The notes beneath the pieces are model-generated. The model did not search any database. It had not been told where the DNA came from and saw only the letters and a list, made by a program, of their open reading frames with translations. From Pseudomonadota bacterium (GTDB lineage: Bacteria > Pseudomonadota > Gammaproteobacteria > Burkholderiales > Rhodocyclaceae): a DNA stretch of 44,982 nucleotides. Positions within the stretch are counted from its first letter, which is position 1, and each line of letters opens with the position of its first letter. The DNA lies in assembly GCA_029780075.1 (NCBI GenBank), contig JAKOZI010000269.1, forward strand, positions 1-44,982, written 5' to 3'. The position numbers and the translations under genes were made by a program. Shown here one piece after another: positions 15,851 through 25,043 of the stretch.

Positions 15851-17467
15851 CTAACCCGATCCGTACTCCTGCGCCACCCATGCGCCGCTCTTGCGGTCAA
15901 TCCGCAGCATCCTCGGCGTTCCCCCTTTGGCCATCAGCACCAGGTCAATATGCGGGCTGCCTGTCTCGGGCGTGATACCGCAGTGATAGATCACGATGCG
16001 TGAAAACGTATCCGCGACGAGCTGGCGGACCTGCATCCGCGCGTCGTAGTCCAGCGCCAGGGCGCCGGTGACCAGGTGGCGCCATTGTTCGGCGATCGCC
16101 GGCAGGTTGTGCCGGCTCCTGCTCGCCAGGTCCGCTTCGGCAATCGATTCCTCTTTCCGTGCGGCCGCGATCTGGGCTTCGAGGTCGCGCGCCGCGCGGA
16201 CAAACGCAATCGGCGTAGCGCCACCCTCGCCGGCGATCAGTGCGGCCGTCACGCGCTCCAACTGTGCGCCCAGATCGATGAGCCGTTGCCGTGCTGTCGC
16301 GATCGCCAACCGGCCGGCGGCCAGATGATCACCGGCGCCCTGCAGCGACGACAGATTGATCTGGTCGCTGCAGAAAGCGAGCAGGGCTTTCTCGACCGGG
16401 ACCACCGAGACGCTGCCGCCCACGTCGCAGCCGGCCCCTGTGCTCAACCCGCTACAGAGTAGCCGCCGATGCCCGTCCTGCGGCGTCCCATCCGCTTTCC
16501 GATTTCGGCCCAGCACTGCCTGTCCTACCACCGCCGCGCCACAGTAGCCGCAATACAGCAAGCCTAGCCCGGTGATCAAGCCGGGATACTCGCCCTTGCC
16601 CTTGCGCTTCACCCGGTTCAGATTCGCTGCCTGCAACTGCTGATACTCGGCAGGGCTAAGCAGGGCAGGGTAGTAGCCTTCGAGCGCCCATTCCTCGCCA
16701 TCGATCGAGAGTGTCTTGGTGCCGATCAGATCCGGCCGCTTAAGCGCCTTGTACAGCGTCCCCGACGTCGTCGGCACCTGGTCCGCCGTGTATCCCTGTT
16801 CGCGCAGCGCGCGCATGACGCGATAGCCGCCGTGGCCCGCCAAAAACAGCGCGATCGCCGCGCGCATTGGTTCGGCACGCTCGGGGATCAGCTCGAAGCC
16901 GGTCCCCGTCCATCGCACCCACTTCGGATCCTTGCCGTTGCGGATCACCCCGCGATAGGTCCCCGCCCGCCAGGCCACACACTGGCGCCGGATCGCCGCC
17001 TTCACCCGCTTGCTCTTGGTATCGGACTCTTCGTGCGCCCGGATCATGACCAGCAGCGAATAGACCAGGTCCATCGGCTGCGCCTTAAGGCTCGACCGGT
17101 TGTACTCCCGTCCGTCGCTGGCGGTGACCACCGTGATGCCGGCGTTGATGATCTGCGCCAATTGCGCCTGGGCCAGCACCGGCTCCGCGCGTGACAGCCG
17201 GTCAAGCCCTTCGACCACCAGCACGGAGCCGGTGGCGATCAGTCGGGCATCGCAGGCACGCAGGAACGCGCCCAGCGCGCCCTGGGTGATGTGTCGCTGA
17301 TGGTAAGCAGATAGTCCCTCGTCACGCAGCGACAGCGCCTCGTCGAGCACCATGCCGCGCTCTGCCGCCCAGCGCTGAGCGTAAGCCGTCTGGCGATCGG
17401 CCGAACTGCCCGCCGCCTGCTTCGGGTCGGAGAATCGGAGATAGCTGTATACTTTCGGATTGTCCAT
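15851..17467 (-). CDS. Large serine recombinase (phage integrase)
   Basis: This 538-residue protein catalyses site-specific integration and excision. The N-terminal resolvase domain begins [12 protein letters not shown] with the catalytic Ser13 and continues with EGLDRLSR. A Recombinase domain follows (about 170-300), then a zinc ribbon with YCGYCG and a later Cys pair (around 300-345), and a coiled-coil region ([19 protein letters not shown]), the layout of large serine integrases such as those of Bxb1 or phiC31. The gene lies at the very edge of the prophage, facing inward, its ATG 14 bases from rimO. No ribosome binding site is visible before its ATG. Confidence 0.93.
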   Translation of the reverse strand: MDNPKVYSYLRFSDPKQAAGSSADRQTAYAQRWAAERGMVLDEALSLRDEGLSAYHQRHITQGALGAFLRACDARLIATGSVLVVEGLDRLSRAEPVLAQAQLAQIINAGITVVTASDGREYNRSSLKAQPMDLVYSLLVMIRAHEESDTKSKRVKAAIRRQCVAWRAGTYRGVIRNGKDPKWVRWTGTGFELIPERAEPMRAAIALFLAGHGGYRVMRALREQGYTADQVPTTSGTLYKALKRPDLIGTKTLSIDGEEWALEGYYPALLSPAEYQQLQAANLNRVKRKGKGEYPGLITGLGLLYCGYCGAAVVGQAVLGRNRKADGTPQDGHRRLLCSGLSTGAGCDVGGSVSVVPVEKALLAFCSDQINLSSLQGAGDHLAAGRLAIATARQRLIDLGAQLERVTAALIAGEGGATPIAFVRAARDLEAQIAAARKEESIAEADLASRSRHNLPAIAEQWRHLVTGALALDYDARMQVRQLVADTFSRIVIYHCGITPETGSPHIDLVLMAKGGTPRMLRIDRKSGAWVAQEYGSG

Positions 17468-17502
17468 TTGAACAGTTTGTCATGCCCAATCCGAAAAGTA
17501 TA
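17448..17502. other. Probable prophage right attachment site (inverted repeat across two start codons)
   Basis: The arms are 17448-17467 and 17482-17502. Read outward from the centre each arm starts with an ATG: the recombinase arm is ATGGACAATCCGAAAGTATA and the rimO arm differs by two substitutions and one extra A. The 14-base centre lies between the two start codons. Large serine integrases use near-palindromic sites of about this length cut at a central dinucleotide, so the location, symmetry and phage/host boundary all agree. The exact crossover point cannot be set without the left end. Confidence 0.65.
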
Positions 17503-18807
17503 GGTGTAGTGTCGTTAGGATGCCCGAAAGCCCTTGTTGACTCGGAACAGATTCTCACCAGGCTGCGTGCTGAGGGTTATCTGATCTCGTCTTCGTACGA
17601 AGGTGCCGATCTGGTGGTGGTCAATACCTGCGGCTTCATCGATGCCGCTGTCGAGGAGTCGCTCGATGCCATCGGCGAGGCGTTGACCGCGAACGGCAAA
17701 GTGATCGTCACCGGTTGTCTGGGGGCCCGCGAAGAGGTGATCCGCAAGGCACACCCGCAGGTACTGGCGGTGACCGGTCCGCATGCGGCGGATGAGGTGC
17801 TGCAACACGTGCATGCCCATTTGCCGCAGCCGCACGATCCGTTCACCAGTCTGCTCCCTCCGCAGGGCATCAAACTGACACCGCAGCATTTTGCCTACCT
17901 GAAGATTGCCGAAGGCTGCAATCACAGTTGCACCTTCTGCATCATTCCTGCGATGCGCGGCCCATTGGTCAGCCGGCCGATCGGCGACGTGCTGCAGGAA
18001 GCCAGGACGCTGGCCGAAGCGGGTGTGCGCGAACTTCTGGTGATCTCGCAGGACACCAGTGCTTACGGGGTGGATGTGAAGTATCGAACCGGCTTTGTCG
18101 GCGGACGTCCGGTCCGGACCCGGCTGCGCGAACTCTGCGAGGCCCTGGCGGAGTTGGGTATCTGGGTACGCTTGCATTACGTCTATCCGTATCCCAGTGT
18201 AGATGCATTGGTGCCGTTGATGGCCGAGGGCAGGCTGCTACCGTATCTCGATGTGCCCTTCCAGCACGCCAGCGCGCGTATCCTGACGGCCATGAAGCGT
18301 CCGGCAAGTGCCGAGAATAACCTCGAACGCTTGCGCGCATGGCGGGCTGTTTGTCCCGAATTGACGATTCGCAGTACCTTCATTACCGGTTTTCCCGGTG
18401 AAACCGAGGCCGATTTCGAAGAACTGCTGGCTTTCATCAGCGAGGCTCGTCTGGATCGCGTCGGCTGTTTTGCCTATTCTCCTGTTGACGGTGCGGCCGC
18501 CAACGACTTTTCCGGCGCGGTGCCGAACGAGGTTCGCGAAGAGCGCCGGCAGCGTCTGATGGAATTGCAGGAAGATATTTCCGCGGAGTTGCTGGCGGCG
18601 AAGATCGGGCGTGAAATCGAGGTCCTGGTCGACGAGGTGGACGATGAAGGAACGATCGCCCGGTCCACCGCAGACGCGCCGGAAATCGATGGACTGGTTT
18701 TCCTCAACGACTTTTTCGACGCAGAGGCCGGAGATTTCCTGCGCGTGCGCGTGCTCGACGCGGACGAGCACGATCTCTACGCCGAAGTCATTGCCGGTGT
18801 GGCCTGA
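17482..18807 (+). CDS. rimO: Ribosomal protein S12 methylthiotransferase RimO
   Basis: RimO adds a methylthio group to an aspartate of ribosomal protein S12 using two iron-sulphur clusters and SAM. The N-terminal UPF0004 domain carries Cys14, Cys50 and Cys79; the radical-SAM motif is CNHSCTFC with Cys146, Cys150 and Cys153; a TRAM domain ends the protein (from about residue 375). At 441 residues the length is normal. The start at 17482 keeps the [15 protein letters not shown] block, but there is no visible ribosome binding site, and the prophage integrase begins 14 bases upstream on the other strand, so native upstream control has probably been displaced. Confidence 0.95.
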   Translation: MPNPKSIGVVSLGCPKALVDSEQILTRLRAEGYLISSSYEGADLVVVNTCGFIDAAVEESLDAIGEALTANGKVIVTGCLGAREEVIRKAHPQVLAVTGPHAADEVLQHVHAHLPQPHDPFTSLLPPQGIKLTPQHFAYLKIAEGCNHSCTFCIIPAMRGPLVSRPIGDVLQEARTLAEAGVRELLVISQDTSAYGVDVKYRTGFVGGRPVRTRLRELCEALAELGIWVRLHYVYPYPSVDALVPLMAEGRLLPYLDVPFQHASARILTAMKRPASAENNLERLRAWRAVCPELTIRSTFITGFPGETEADFEELLAFISEARLDRVGCFAYSPVDGAAANDFSGAVPNEVREERRQRLMELQEDISAELLAAKIGREIEVLVDEVDDEGTIARSTADAPEIDGLVFLNDFFDAEAGDFLRVRVLDADEHDLYAEVIAGVA

Positions 18808-19026
18808 TTGATCCAAGGGCGGGGGTGTTTTCCGGCGACGGCGTGCTGTTCTACATACCGTCGCTCGTCCTGCGCCCGTTGCGAGGGGGAATGACCGCTT
18901 GTTTCCCTGTTGCGTCGGCAGGCTGCCGTTGCTCGTCGTAACGGCTTGCCCGACTTGCCTCATATGATGCAGTGAGTGACTTCCGATGTTCGCACCCGCG
19001 CCATGGCGAGCGTCTCGGATTGCCGG

Positions 19027-20172
19027 CTACTGCTGTTTGAGGTCGAGTTGGGCTAGGTCGACGCGCTTGCGGACGCCGCGAAAGCGTAGCCACGCCTTGA
19101 ACCAGAGATGCCGGGTCAGCAGGATCGGTGGCATCCGTAACCAGTGGGCGCGCACGTAGATCAGCCAGCGGGCAAGACTTGCCGAGCGGGTGGGATGGTC
19201 AGGATGTCCGGGCAGCAGCGCCCGATTGATCAAGCCCTCCATCAGTTTTCGGATTGGCCAGCGGGGCGCGGCGTCCGCAAGGTTTTGCAGTGTCTCGGCG
19301 GGGACTGGCGTGGCGAACAGGCGTTGCGCATGCTGTAGTCCGTAAAACAAAGGACGTTCGAAACCCAGTTCACGTGCGCGTGCCACCAGGCTGGCCCAGA
19401 AACCGGGCTGTTGAGCAAAGTGGCAGAGCAGATCATGAACATCGACCAGATCGCGCAGGCGCAAACCTTCGTCCGGGTCGCCCTCGAGAAACAGATGTAC
19501 CAGCGCATGCAGCACCATGTCGGTTGGTGCGAGAACACGCAGGCGTGGCTCGGCAAGCGGCAGCGCCGCCGCAAACAGCGGCGCCGGGTCGGATTTCAGG
19601 TGGCTGGTTCTCGGCAGGAGTCGGTGGTGGATGTCGATTTCGGTGCCTCGCTCCTGATGACGGAGCGGAGGGATTTCATGCATCCATACACGGTAATATC
19701 GGTCGTCGTAAGGGTCGATCTGTGTCTTGAACCAGCCGCGGCCGACCAGTCTGTCCTCGACTTCCCGGATCTGGTCCTCGGGTACCAGGAGGTCGACGTC
19801 AGCGAAGATCCGGCCACGTGCCGGGGGAAGCCCTGCCAGCAGATAGCCGGCCCCCTTGAGCAGGATCAGCGACACCTGGGTGCCCTTGAGCGCCCAGACG
19901 ATGCGGTTCACTTCCCATGACACCAGGGTTTTTCGATGCTCGATGACGTTGCGGGCGGCCTTCAAGTGGTTTGCCGCTCTGGGCGGGATGTCCCCGAGCA
20001 GACCCGCACGCGATAGGTCTGACTCCAGCCTTCCGAGCAGCCTGGCGCGGCGCGCGACGCGCAGCAGCAACTCCCAGTCGGCTGGCGGCAACGCGGGCAG
20101 ATTCTCCGGCGACTTCAGGGCTTCGAGCAGCAGTTTCTGCGCGCGTTGGGTTGCGTTGGCCAGCTTAGGCAT
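19027..20172 (-). CDS. Nucleotidyltransferase family protein (NTP_transf_5-like), HPr-rel-A cassette
   Basis: A 381-residue protein of the uncharacterised nucleotidyltransferase family (PF14907 type). It has the family landmarks LLKGAGY (Lys106) and FADVDLLV with Asp125 and Asp127 as likely metal ligands, then EIDIHHRL. The start at ATG 20172 overlaps the stop of the kinase-like gene by 8 bases; upstream sequence in frame belongs to that gene. Homologues occur with HPr-kinase-like and PqqD-like genes and as tailoring genes in some lasso-peptide clusters, where they modify the peptide. Here it is the last gene of the cassette and convergent with rimO. Substrate unknown. Confidence 0.82.
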   Translation of the reverse strand: MPKLANATQRAQKLLLEALKSPENLPALPPADWELLLRVARRARLLGRLESDLSRAGLLGDIPPRAANHLKAARNVIEHRKTLVSWEVNRIVWALKGTQVSLILLKGAGYLLAGLPPARGRIFADVDLLVPEDQIREVEDRLVGRGWFKTQIDPYDDRYYRVWMHEIPPLRHQERGTEIDIHHRLLPRTSHLKSDPAPLFAAALPLAEPRLRVLAPTDMVLHALVHLFLEGDPDEGLRLRDLVDVHDLLCHFAQQPGFWASLVARARELGFERPLFYGLQHAQRLFATPVPAETLQNLADAAPRWPIRKLMEGLINRALLPGHPDHPTRSASLARWLIYVRAHWLRMPPILLTRHLWFKAWLRFRGVRKRVDLAQLDLKQQ

Positions 20173-21082
20173 CGAAGGAACGGGACAATTCGTCGAGTCC
20201 AGCCATTGCTTCGTCCAAGTTGGAGTACCGCAGGGAGTAGCAATCGCAGCTATTGACCATGTCGATGACAAGACGAAAGGAGATTTCGTCCAGGACCTCG
20301 TAATTGAAGGCGTTGGTCGCGACCATCAGGAAGGCCTGACTCTTCGGCATGGCTTCCAGTATGAACGGCGCCCCGGCGATCCAGCGTGGAAAGACGAAGC
20401 AGCGGGGTCTGGCCGGCTCCTGTGCTCGCTGGATGCTGTCCACGGGGGGGCGTACGTGCGCCACTGTGCCCTTGCGGGTCGCCTGGAAGGATGGCCCAAT
20501 GATCGCCTCCGGCCGGAAGTGTCTGATCACGTCGATGGAGTCATTCTTCAGAGAAATCAGCCGCGGCAAGGGCAACAACATGCCATCCTCGGGCCGCACC
20601 AGGCCGAACTCGTCGGAGAGCAGGCGCCAGCCCGAATGCACCAGTGCGGTACACAGTGTGGACTTGCCATGGCCAGGCCAGGCCGGGAAGAGGATCGCCT
20701 GGCCGTTGCGTTCGACCACCGCTGAATGCAGCATCAGCAAGTGATGCGCGCGCGTGGCTACACACCAGTTGATACCCCATTCGAGGGCTGGAAAGGCATG
20801 CTCCAAGTTGTAGGGGGCGAAAGGGGAATGTCCATCGATGGCGAAACAGGCCTGTGGACGTAGCCAGCGGCGTAGTCCGGGTGGACTGTTCATATCGACG
20901 TGAAAGTCGCTGATGACCGCCGCCGTGAGCAAGGGATACGGCTCATAGAGCTGGTACGCGACGGCCGCGAAAGACTTGAGATTCGAGCGAATCCTGAGGT
21001 TGAAGGGGCCGAACTGAATGCCCAGCCCCTTGCCCGCCAGGATCTCCTGGCATTCCTGGCGACTCAGGTCACCGATAATCAT
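20165..21082 (-). CDS. HprK-related kinase A
   Basis: A 305-residue relative of HPr serine kinase. The Walker A loop is PGHGKST (residues 136-142) after LHSAVV (119-124), and LLSDEF (155-160) carries the second acidic motif; these are the core of HprK-type P-loop kinases. There is no HPr-binding N-terminal domain of the usual kind, and no PTS gene is nearby, so the substrate is not expected to be HPr. Relatives in lasso-peptide clusters phosphorylate a serine of the peptide. It overlaps the PqqD-like gene (ATGA, 21079-21082) and the nucleotidyltransferase gene, showing one operon. Confidence 0.88.
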   Translation of the reverse strand: MIIGDLSRQECQEILAGKGLGIQFGPFNLRIRSNLKSFAAVAYQLYEPYPLLTAAVISDFHVDMNSPPGLRRWLRPQACFAIDGHSPFAPYNLEHAFPALEWGINWCVATRAHHLLMLHSAVVERNGQAILFPAWPGHGKSTLCTALVHSGWRLLSDEFGLVRPEDGMLLPLPRLISLKNDSIDVIRHFRPEAIIGPSFQATRKGTVAHVRPPVDSIQRAQEPARPRCFVFPRWIAGAPFILEAMPKSQAFLMVATNAFNYEVLDEISFRLVIDMVNSCDCYSLRYSNLDEAMAGLDELSRSFDA

Positions 21083-21369
21083 TGACTGGCAATGGTCTCG
21101 TCCCGGTACTCAATCAGCCCCAGTTCTTCAAGTCTTCGCGTCGCGAAGTCGAACTCGTCGGCACCCAACTCGCCGGGCGCGGCGTCGAGAGCGACCTCGG
21201 TCCAGGCTCTTGCCTCCGCTATCGACAGCGGACCTTCTTCCAGGCAGCGCAGAATCAATGCCGTGGTTTCATTGAAAACGTGGGTTTCGGCCGAGGAAGG
21301 TTGAAAGACCAGGTAATGACCATCCCACTCCTGCCACAGCAGTCTGCGACCGGCTGACACCAGAATCAT
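21079..21369 (-). CDS. PqqD family peptide chaperone, HPr-rel-A type
   Basis: A 96-residue protein of the PqqD/RRE fold: short strands (RLLWQEWDGHYLVFQPSSAE), then THVFNETTALILRCLEEGPL and a C-terminal winged-helix half ending LEELGLIEYRDE. PqqD-like proteins bind leader segments of ribosomally made peptides and present them to modifying enzymes. ATG 21369 has AAGG 8 bases upstream. It is translationally coupled to the kinase-like gene and follows the small exported-protein gene by 93 bases, which makes that protein a likely partner. Recognised from the family pattern; partner is inference. Confidence 0.82.
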   Translation of the reverse strand: MILVSAGRRLLWQEWDGHYLVFQPSSAETHVFNETTALILRCLEEGPLSIAEARAWTEVALDAAPGELGADEFDFATRRLEELGLIEYRDETIASQ

Positions 21370-21462
21370 CGAGTCTGCCTTACGGAACGTGAAGCCGCCC
21401 GCCGTGATGGGTCCAGGCGCCGGTCATTCCCTGTCCGGGCAATGGCCCATCGCAAGAACTCG

Positions 21463-21996
21463 TCAGGCGGTGAGGGAGGATGCGCTGGCTGAACTGAGGA
21501 TCGCCACGTTGGTGCTCCTGAGGTTGCCGCAAGCATAGGGACCGCCGGGATGGCTCGGGGCGATTTGACCGACGCGAGTTCCTGATTCGATCTTGGTGGG
21601 GCCGCTCAGGGGATATCCTGGGCACACCTGCTGGTCGGTGAAGCACACGTCGGTATCATTGAGACCTACGGGATCGATCTGGCCAGTGCTGTCGATGGAG
21701 ATGATTTTTGCTCCGGTGCAGGATGCCGCCGCCAGCGCACCACTACGCAAGGTGAGGACCATCGGTGCAACCGCCGCGGCACCACGAACCAGGCGCCTTC
21801 TCCTGATGTCAGGCTGCACAGCGGCAACCTGGTCTGGGTTCCCCCCGGTCATTGTTTTTGTCGGCGAGGACCCGAGGGTCTGTAGCGCGTTGCCATCTGC
21901 TTCCGTACTCTTCATTGCAGCTTCTCCCGAACGACTCCGAACGCGGTTCAACCGTGTCAAAAGCAGCTCCTTTGTATCGTCATTTTCGGTAGCCAT
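21463..21996 (-). CDS. Small exported Cys/Ser-rich protein, candidate substrate of the HPr-rel-A cassette
   Basis: From ATG 21996 (GAGGA 7 bases upstream) the protein has 177 residues. Residues 1-64 are hydrophilic; IRRRRLVRG (64-72) then a hydrophobic stretch to about residue 91 looks like a twin-arginine-type export signal, with ALAAAS before Cys93. The mature part has four cysteines (93, 118, 125, 156), Gly/Pro-rich loops, and a serine-rich end (SSASASSLTA). A second start, ATG 21915, has a stronger GGGAG and would give a shorter leader. No family recognised. It is the first gene behind the sigma-54-like promoter and ahead of the PqqD, kinase and nucleotidyltransferase genes, so I propose it as their target. 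Confidence 0.65.
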   Translation of the reverse strand: MATENDDTKELLLTRLNRVRSRSGEAAMKSTEADGNALQTLGSSPTKTMTGGNPDQVAAVQPDIRRRRLVRGAAAVAPMVLTLRSGALAAASCTGAKIISIDSTGQIDPVGLNDTDVCFTDQQVCPGYPLSGPTKIESGTRVGQIAPSHPGGPYACGNLRSTNVAILSSASASSLTA

Positions 21997-22110
21997 CTTG
22001 CCATCCTCGTCAGTTGTCTCGTCCCGCCGGTATGAACCGATGAATTTCACTTCAGTCTCCACCGCTGCAGGCTTTAAGCCAATACCGAGACCGATTCTTT
22101 TCTGCACCAA

Positions 22111-22454
22111 TGTATTTTAGTGCTGACCATGCGGAGTACTTGCGGACTTCATCACGCTTTTACCCGATGGGCAGAATCGCGACGATCTGGGCTCTGGGTT
22201 TTGCGCCTCCGAGTCAGGTTTCGTCAAAGATCAAGCAAATTCTGTACCAATCGTTGTGTGTCCAGAAGACAACCAACTAAATCATTGCATTATCCTTGCT
22301 TTGCGAATTGCTGGAAGGGGGGGGCTGATACGTGTGTAAAAAAAACCGACACTTTGAACCATCGTCTGCCCTGCCATCGATTCGCCTTGGTGCCTGCCGC
22401 AGGGATTTTCTGAAGTACAGCAAAGCCCGGGGTGCCGCCGGTGCGCAAACATGC
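22111..22454. other. Intergenic region between the cassette and glnD
   Basis: Including 21997-22110 this is a 458-bp stretch without a convincing gene. It is richer in A+T than its surroundings. It holds the sigma-54-type promoter match at 22234-22249 and implies a long leader of roughly 220 bases before ATG 21996. A plus-strand frame at 22120-22413 has no ribosome binding site or recognisable domain and is not annotated. A TTG-started extension of the small exported protein to 22110 is possible but unlikely. Confidence 0.6.
22234..22249 (-). promoter_or_regulatory. Sigma-54 (-24/-12) promoter for the exported-protein cassette
   Basis: Minus-strand TGGTACAGAATTTGCT matches TGGYACRNNNNTTGCW at every position, with GG and GC at the right spacing. 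It points toward the small exported-protein gene. Sigma-54 control would require an enhancer-binding activator, which is not in the window. Confidence 0.6.
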
Positions 22455-25043
22455 TCAGATTTTGAGTCGCTCCAGCAACTCGCTTTCCAGCTTGATGCGG
22501 CTGGCGGTGTTGCCGAGGTCTCCGCCGCTGAGCAGAAAGGTATCTTCAACCCGTTCGCCGAGCGTCGAAATCTTGGCCGTGTGCAGATTAGCACTGTGTG
22601 CAGCCAAAGTCATGGCAACTGTATACAGCAGGCCGGGGCGATCGGCAGCGCTGACCGAGAGCACATAGTGCAGGCCTTTTTCGTCGGGTTCGATGGTGAC
22701 CAGCGGCTGTACCGGGAAGTGCCTGACCTGCCGCGAGATTCGCCCGCTGCCTGGCGCCTCCGGTGGACTGAGGCGACTGAGGCGCGCGCTCAACTCGTGC
22801 TCGATGTAGGTGATCATCGCGCGGTCGCTGCCGCGATCGCTGAGGTCGAGCAGCATGAAACTGTCCAGCGCGTAACCGTGACGCGTGGTGTGGATCTTGG
22901 CATCGACGATGGTGTAACCGGCACGGCTGAAGAACCCCACCAGCCGTGCAAACAGGTCGCGCTGGTCGCGCGTGTAGATCATCACTTCCAGCCCTTCGCC
23001 CTGCGGGGTGACGCGTGCCTTGACCACCGGTTCCTCGACGCGAGTCCGGTAGTGCAGGGCGCGCGTGTGCCAGGCGATTTCCTCCGCCGAATGACGGAGG
23101 AAATACACCGTGTCGAGTTGCCGCCACAAGCGTTGATGCACCGCGTCAGGGAGGGCGAAGTAGCGCAGCAGGCGCAGCGCTTCCTGTTGACGCTCCTCGA
23201 TGAGTCCTTGTCTGACGGGTACTTGGCCGCCGGCGAGCAGGGTCCGGCAGGTGCTCCGGAAGAGCTGCTCAAGCAGTTGGCCTTTCCATGTGTTCCACAC
23301 TTTAGGACTGGTACCACGGATGTCGGCGACGGTGAACAGATAGAGGGCCACCAGTTGTCGCTCGTCCTTCACTGTCGCGGCAAATGTGCCCACGACGTCA
23401 GGGTCGGCAATATCCTGTTTCTGGGCAACGCTGGACATCAACAGATGACGCCGGACCAACCAGACAATCAGTTCGCTGTCCTCAGCGTCGATGCCGTGAT
23501 CTGCACAGAACTTCGCGGCATCGACGGCACCGAGTTCCGAGTGGTCGCCACCTCGCCCCTTGGCGATATCGTGGAACAGCGCTGCGACGTAGAGCACCCA
23601 GGGACGTGGGAAATCGCTGATCAGCTCGCTGCACAGCGGATACTCGTGAGCGAATTCGCCGGCGAGAAAGCGGCGCAGGTTACGCAGAACCTGCAGGCTA
23701 TGCTGGTCGACGGTGTACACGTGGAACAAGTCATGCTGCATCTGGCCGACAATCCTGCCGAAATTGGGCAGGTACCTGCCAAGCACTCCGAACTGGTTCA
23801 TGCGCCGGAGTTCGTGCAGTACCCCGCGCGGTTGTTTCAGGATCTCCAGGAAATACGCACGATTGTCGGGAGAGCGGCGGAAGCTGTCGTCGATCAGCGT
23901 GCGGGCATGCCACAGGGCACGCAAAGTGCGCGCCGTCATCCCCTGCAGCTGGGGATGCCTTTGCATCAACAAAAAGGCCTCGAGCATGGCGCCAGGGTTG
24001 CTGCCGAAGAGATCCTCGTCGACCACATCAAGCAGATCGCAGGCGTTGCGGAAGCGCTCATTGATCGCTTGCGGCAACTGCTGCGGTGGCGGCGATATCG
24101 CTGCGCCGAGGTTCAGCAGCAGGATGGTGTTGATCTGTGTGACCTCCTTGGCCGTTCGATAATAGCCTTGCATCAGTCGCTCGCTGGCGCGGCGGGTGGC
24201 TGTGGGCTCGAACCCCAACTGTTCTGCAAGCGCCGTCTGGTAATCGAAGAGGAGGCGATCTTCGCGCCGGTTGACGTGCAGGTGCAGACGGGTTCGCAGA
24301 CGCTGCAGAAAACTCACGCTGCGCTGCAGTTGCTGCTCTTCTGCCGGGGTGATGAAACCGTGCTGGGCCAGATCTTCCCAGGAATTTCCATAGCCCGCAG
24401 CGCGAGCAATCCACAGGATCGTCTGCAGATCGCGCAAACCCCCCGGTGCCTCCTTGCAGTTGGGTTCGAGGCTGTACGGTGAATCCTGATAACGGCGGTG
24501 GCGCTCGTCCTGTTCCAGGCGCTTGGCTTCGAAGAAGGCCTGCGGCTCAAGGTCTTCCATGAGTTGCTCGCAGAGTTCCCGAAAGACCGCGCTGTTGCCG
24601 GTAAGCAGACGTGTTTCGAGCAAGGCAGTCTGAATCGTGAGGTCGTCCAGGGCGGCGCGCCTGCACTCATCGAGAGTTCGCACGCTGGGGGCGATCTCCA
24701 GGCCGATGTCGTAGAACAGAGCCACTGCCCGTTCAAGGGAGGTGGTCAAGGCCTCGTCGGGTGGATTCGGCAACAGAATCAGGATATCGACATCGGAGGC
24801 TGGATACAACTCGCCGCGTCCGTAGCCCCCAACCGCGATCAAGGCCAGCGAGGAAGGCAACTCCAGGGCCTGCCACAAATCGCAGAGGACGCCGTCGATC
24901 AGTTGGCAGCGCTCACGCAACAGGCGCGGTGCATCACCTTCGCAGAGATAGCGCTCACGCCCCGTTCTCTGACCCGACTGCAATCGTGCCCGACAACAGG
25001 CAATGAGCGCCTGACGGTCGAAAGAGGCAGTGCGCGTGGTCAC
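22455..25043 (-). CDS. glnD: Bifunctional PII uridylyltransferase / uridylyl-removing enzyme GlnD
   Basis: GlnD senses glutamine and adds or removes UMP on PII proteins, steering nitrogen assimilation. The nucleotidyltransferase motif [15 protein letters not shown] is at residues 72-86, the HD hydrolase motif [17 protein letters not shown] near residue 490, and two ACT domains occupy the last 190 residues. At 862 residues the length is normal. It starts at GTG 25043, which shares one base with the TAG of map, so the two are cotranscribed and probably co-translated. A 716-residue frame on the opposite strand is a shadow of this gene. Confidence 0.96.
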   Translation of the reverse strand: MTTRTASFDRQALIACCRARLQSGQRTGRERYLCEGDAPRLLRERCQLIDGVLCDLWQALELPSSLALIAVGGYGRGELYPASDVDILILLPNPPDEALTTSLERAVALFYDIGLEIAPSVRTLDECRRAALDDLTIQTALLETRLLTGNSAVFRELCEQLMEDLEPQAFFEAKRLEQDERHRRYQDSPYSLEPNCKEAPGGLRDLQTILWIARAAGYGNSWEDLAQHGFITPAEEQQLQRSVSFLQRLRTRLHLHVNRREDRLLFDYQTALAEQLGFEPTATRRASERLMQGYYRTAKEVTQINTILLLNLGAAISPPPQQLPQAINERFRNACDLLDVVDEDLFGSNPGAMLEAFLLMQRHPQLQGMTARTLRALWHARTLIDDSFRRSPDNRAYFLEILKQPRGVLHELRRMNQFGVLGRYLPNFGRIVGQMQHDLFHVYTVDQHSLQVLRNLRRFLAGEFAHEYPLCSELISDFPRPWVLYVAALFHDIAKGRGGDHSELGAVDAAKFCADHGIDAEDSELIVWLVRRHLLMSSVAQKQDIADPDVVGTFAATVKDERQLVALYLFTVADIRGTSPKVWNTWKGQLLEQLFRSTCRTLLAGGQVPVRQGLIEERQQEALRLLRYFALPDAVHQRLWRQLDTVYFLRHSAEEIAWHTRALHYRTRVEEPVVKARVTPQGEGLEVMIYTRDQRDLFARLVGFFSRAGYTIVDAKIHTTRHGYALDSFMLLDLSDRGSDRAMITYIEHELSARLSRLSPPEAPGSGRISRQVRHFPVQPLVTIEPDEKGLHYVLSVSAADRPGLLYTVAMTLAAHSANLHTAKISTLGERVEDTFLLSGGDLGNTASRIKLESELLERLKI

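Larger units (their letters stand above)
193..17474. mobile_element. Right-hand part of a siphovirus-like prophage inserted at rimO
   Basis: A continuous run of plus-strand late genes (head, connector, tail) is followed by a convergent large serine recombinase whose start codon almost touches rimO. Gene order is that of lambda-like/HK97-like siphoviruses. The right border is placed in the 14-base spacer between the recombinase and rimO start codons; the left border is outside the window or hidden by the element at 1-116. Terminase, lysis and regulatory early genes are not in the window, so whether the prophage is complete cannot be judged. Extent is inferred from gene content. Confidence 0.85.

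Noticed and set aside
17440..17500. tRNA gene as the prophage attachment site
   Set aside because: No tRNA-like cloverleaf is visible; the junction is at the rimO start.
18925..18945. GCCGTT/AACGGC hairpin between rimO and the nucleotidyltransferase gene
   Set aside because: Only six base pairs with no T run; too weak to call a terminator.
22120..22413. 97-residue plus-strand frame between the cassette and glnD
   Set aside because: Odd composition, no ribosome binding site, no domain; overlaps the sigma-54 promoter match.
22332..24482. 716-residue plus-strand open frame opposite glnD
   Set aside because: Glycine/arginine-rich shadow of glnD in GC-rich DNA; no ribosome binding site or domain, and glnD itself is complete.
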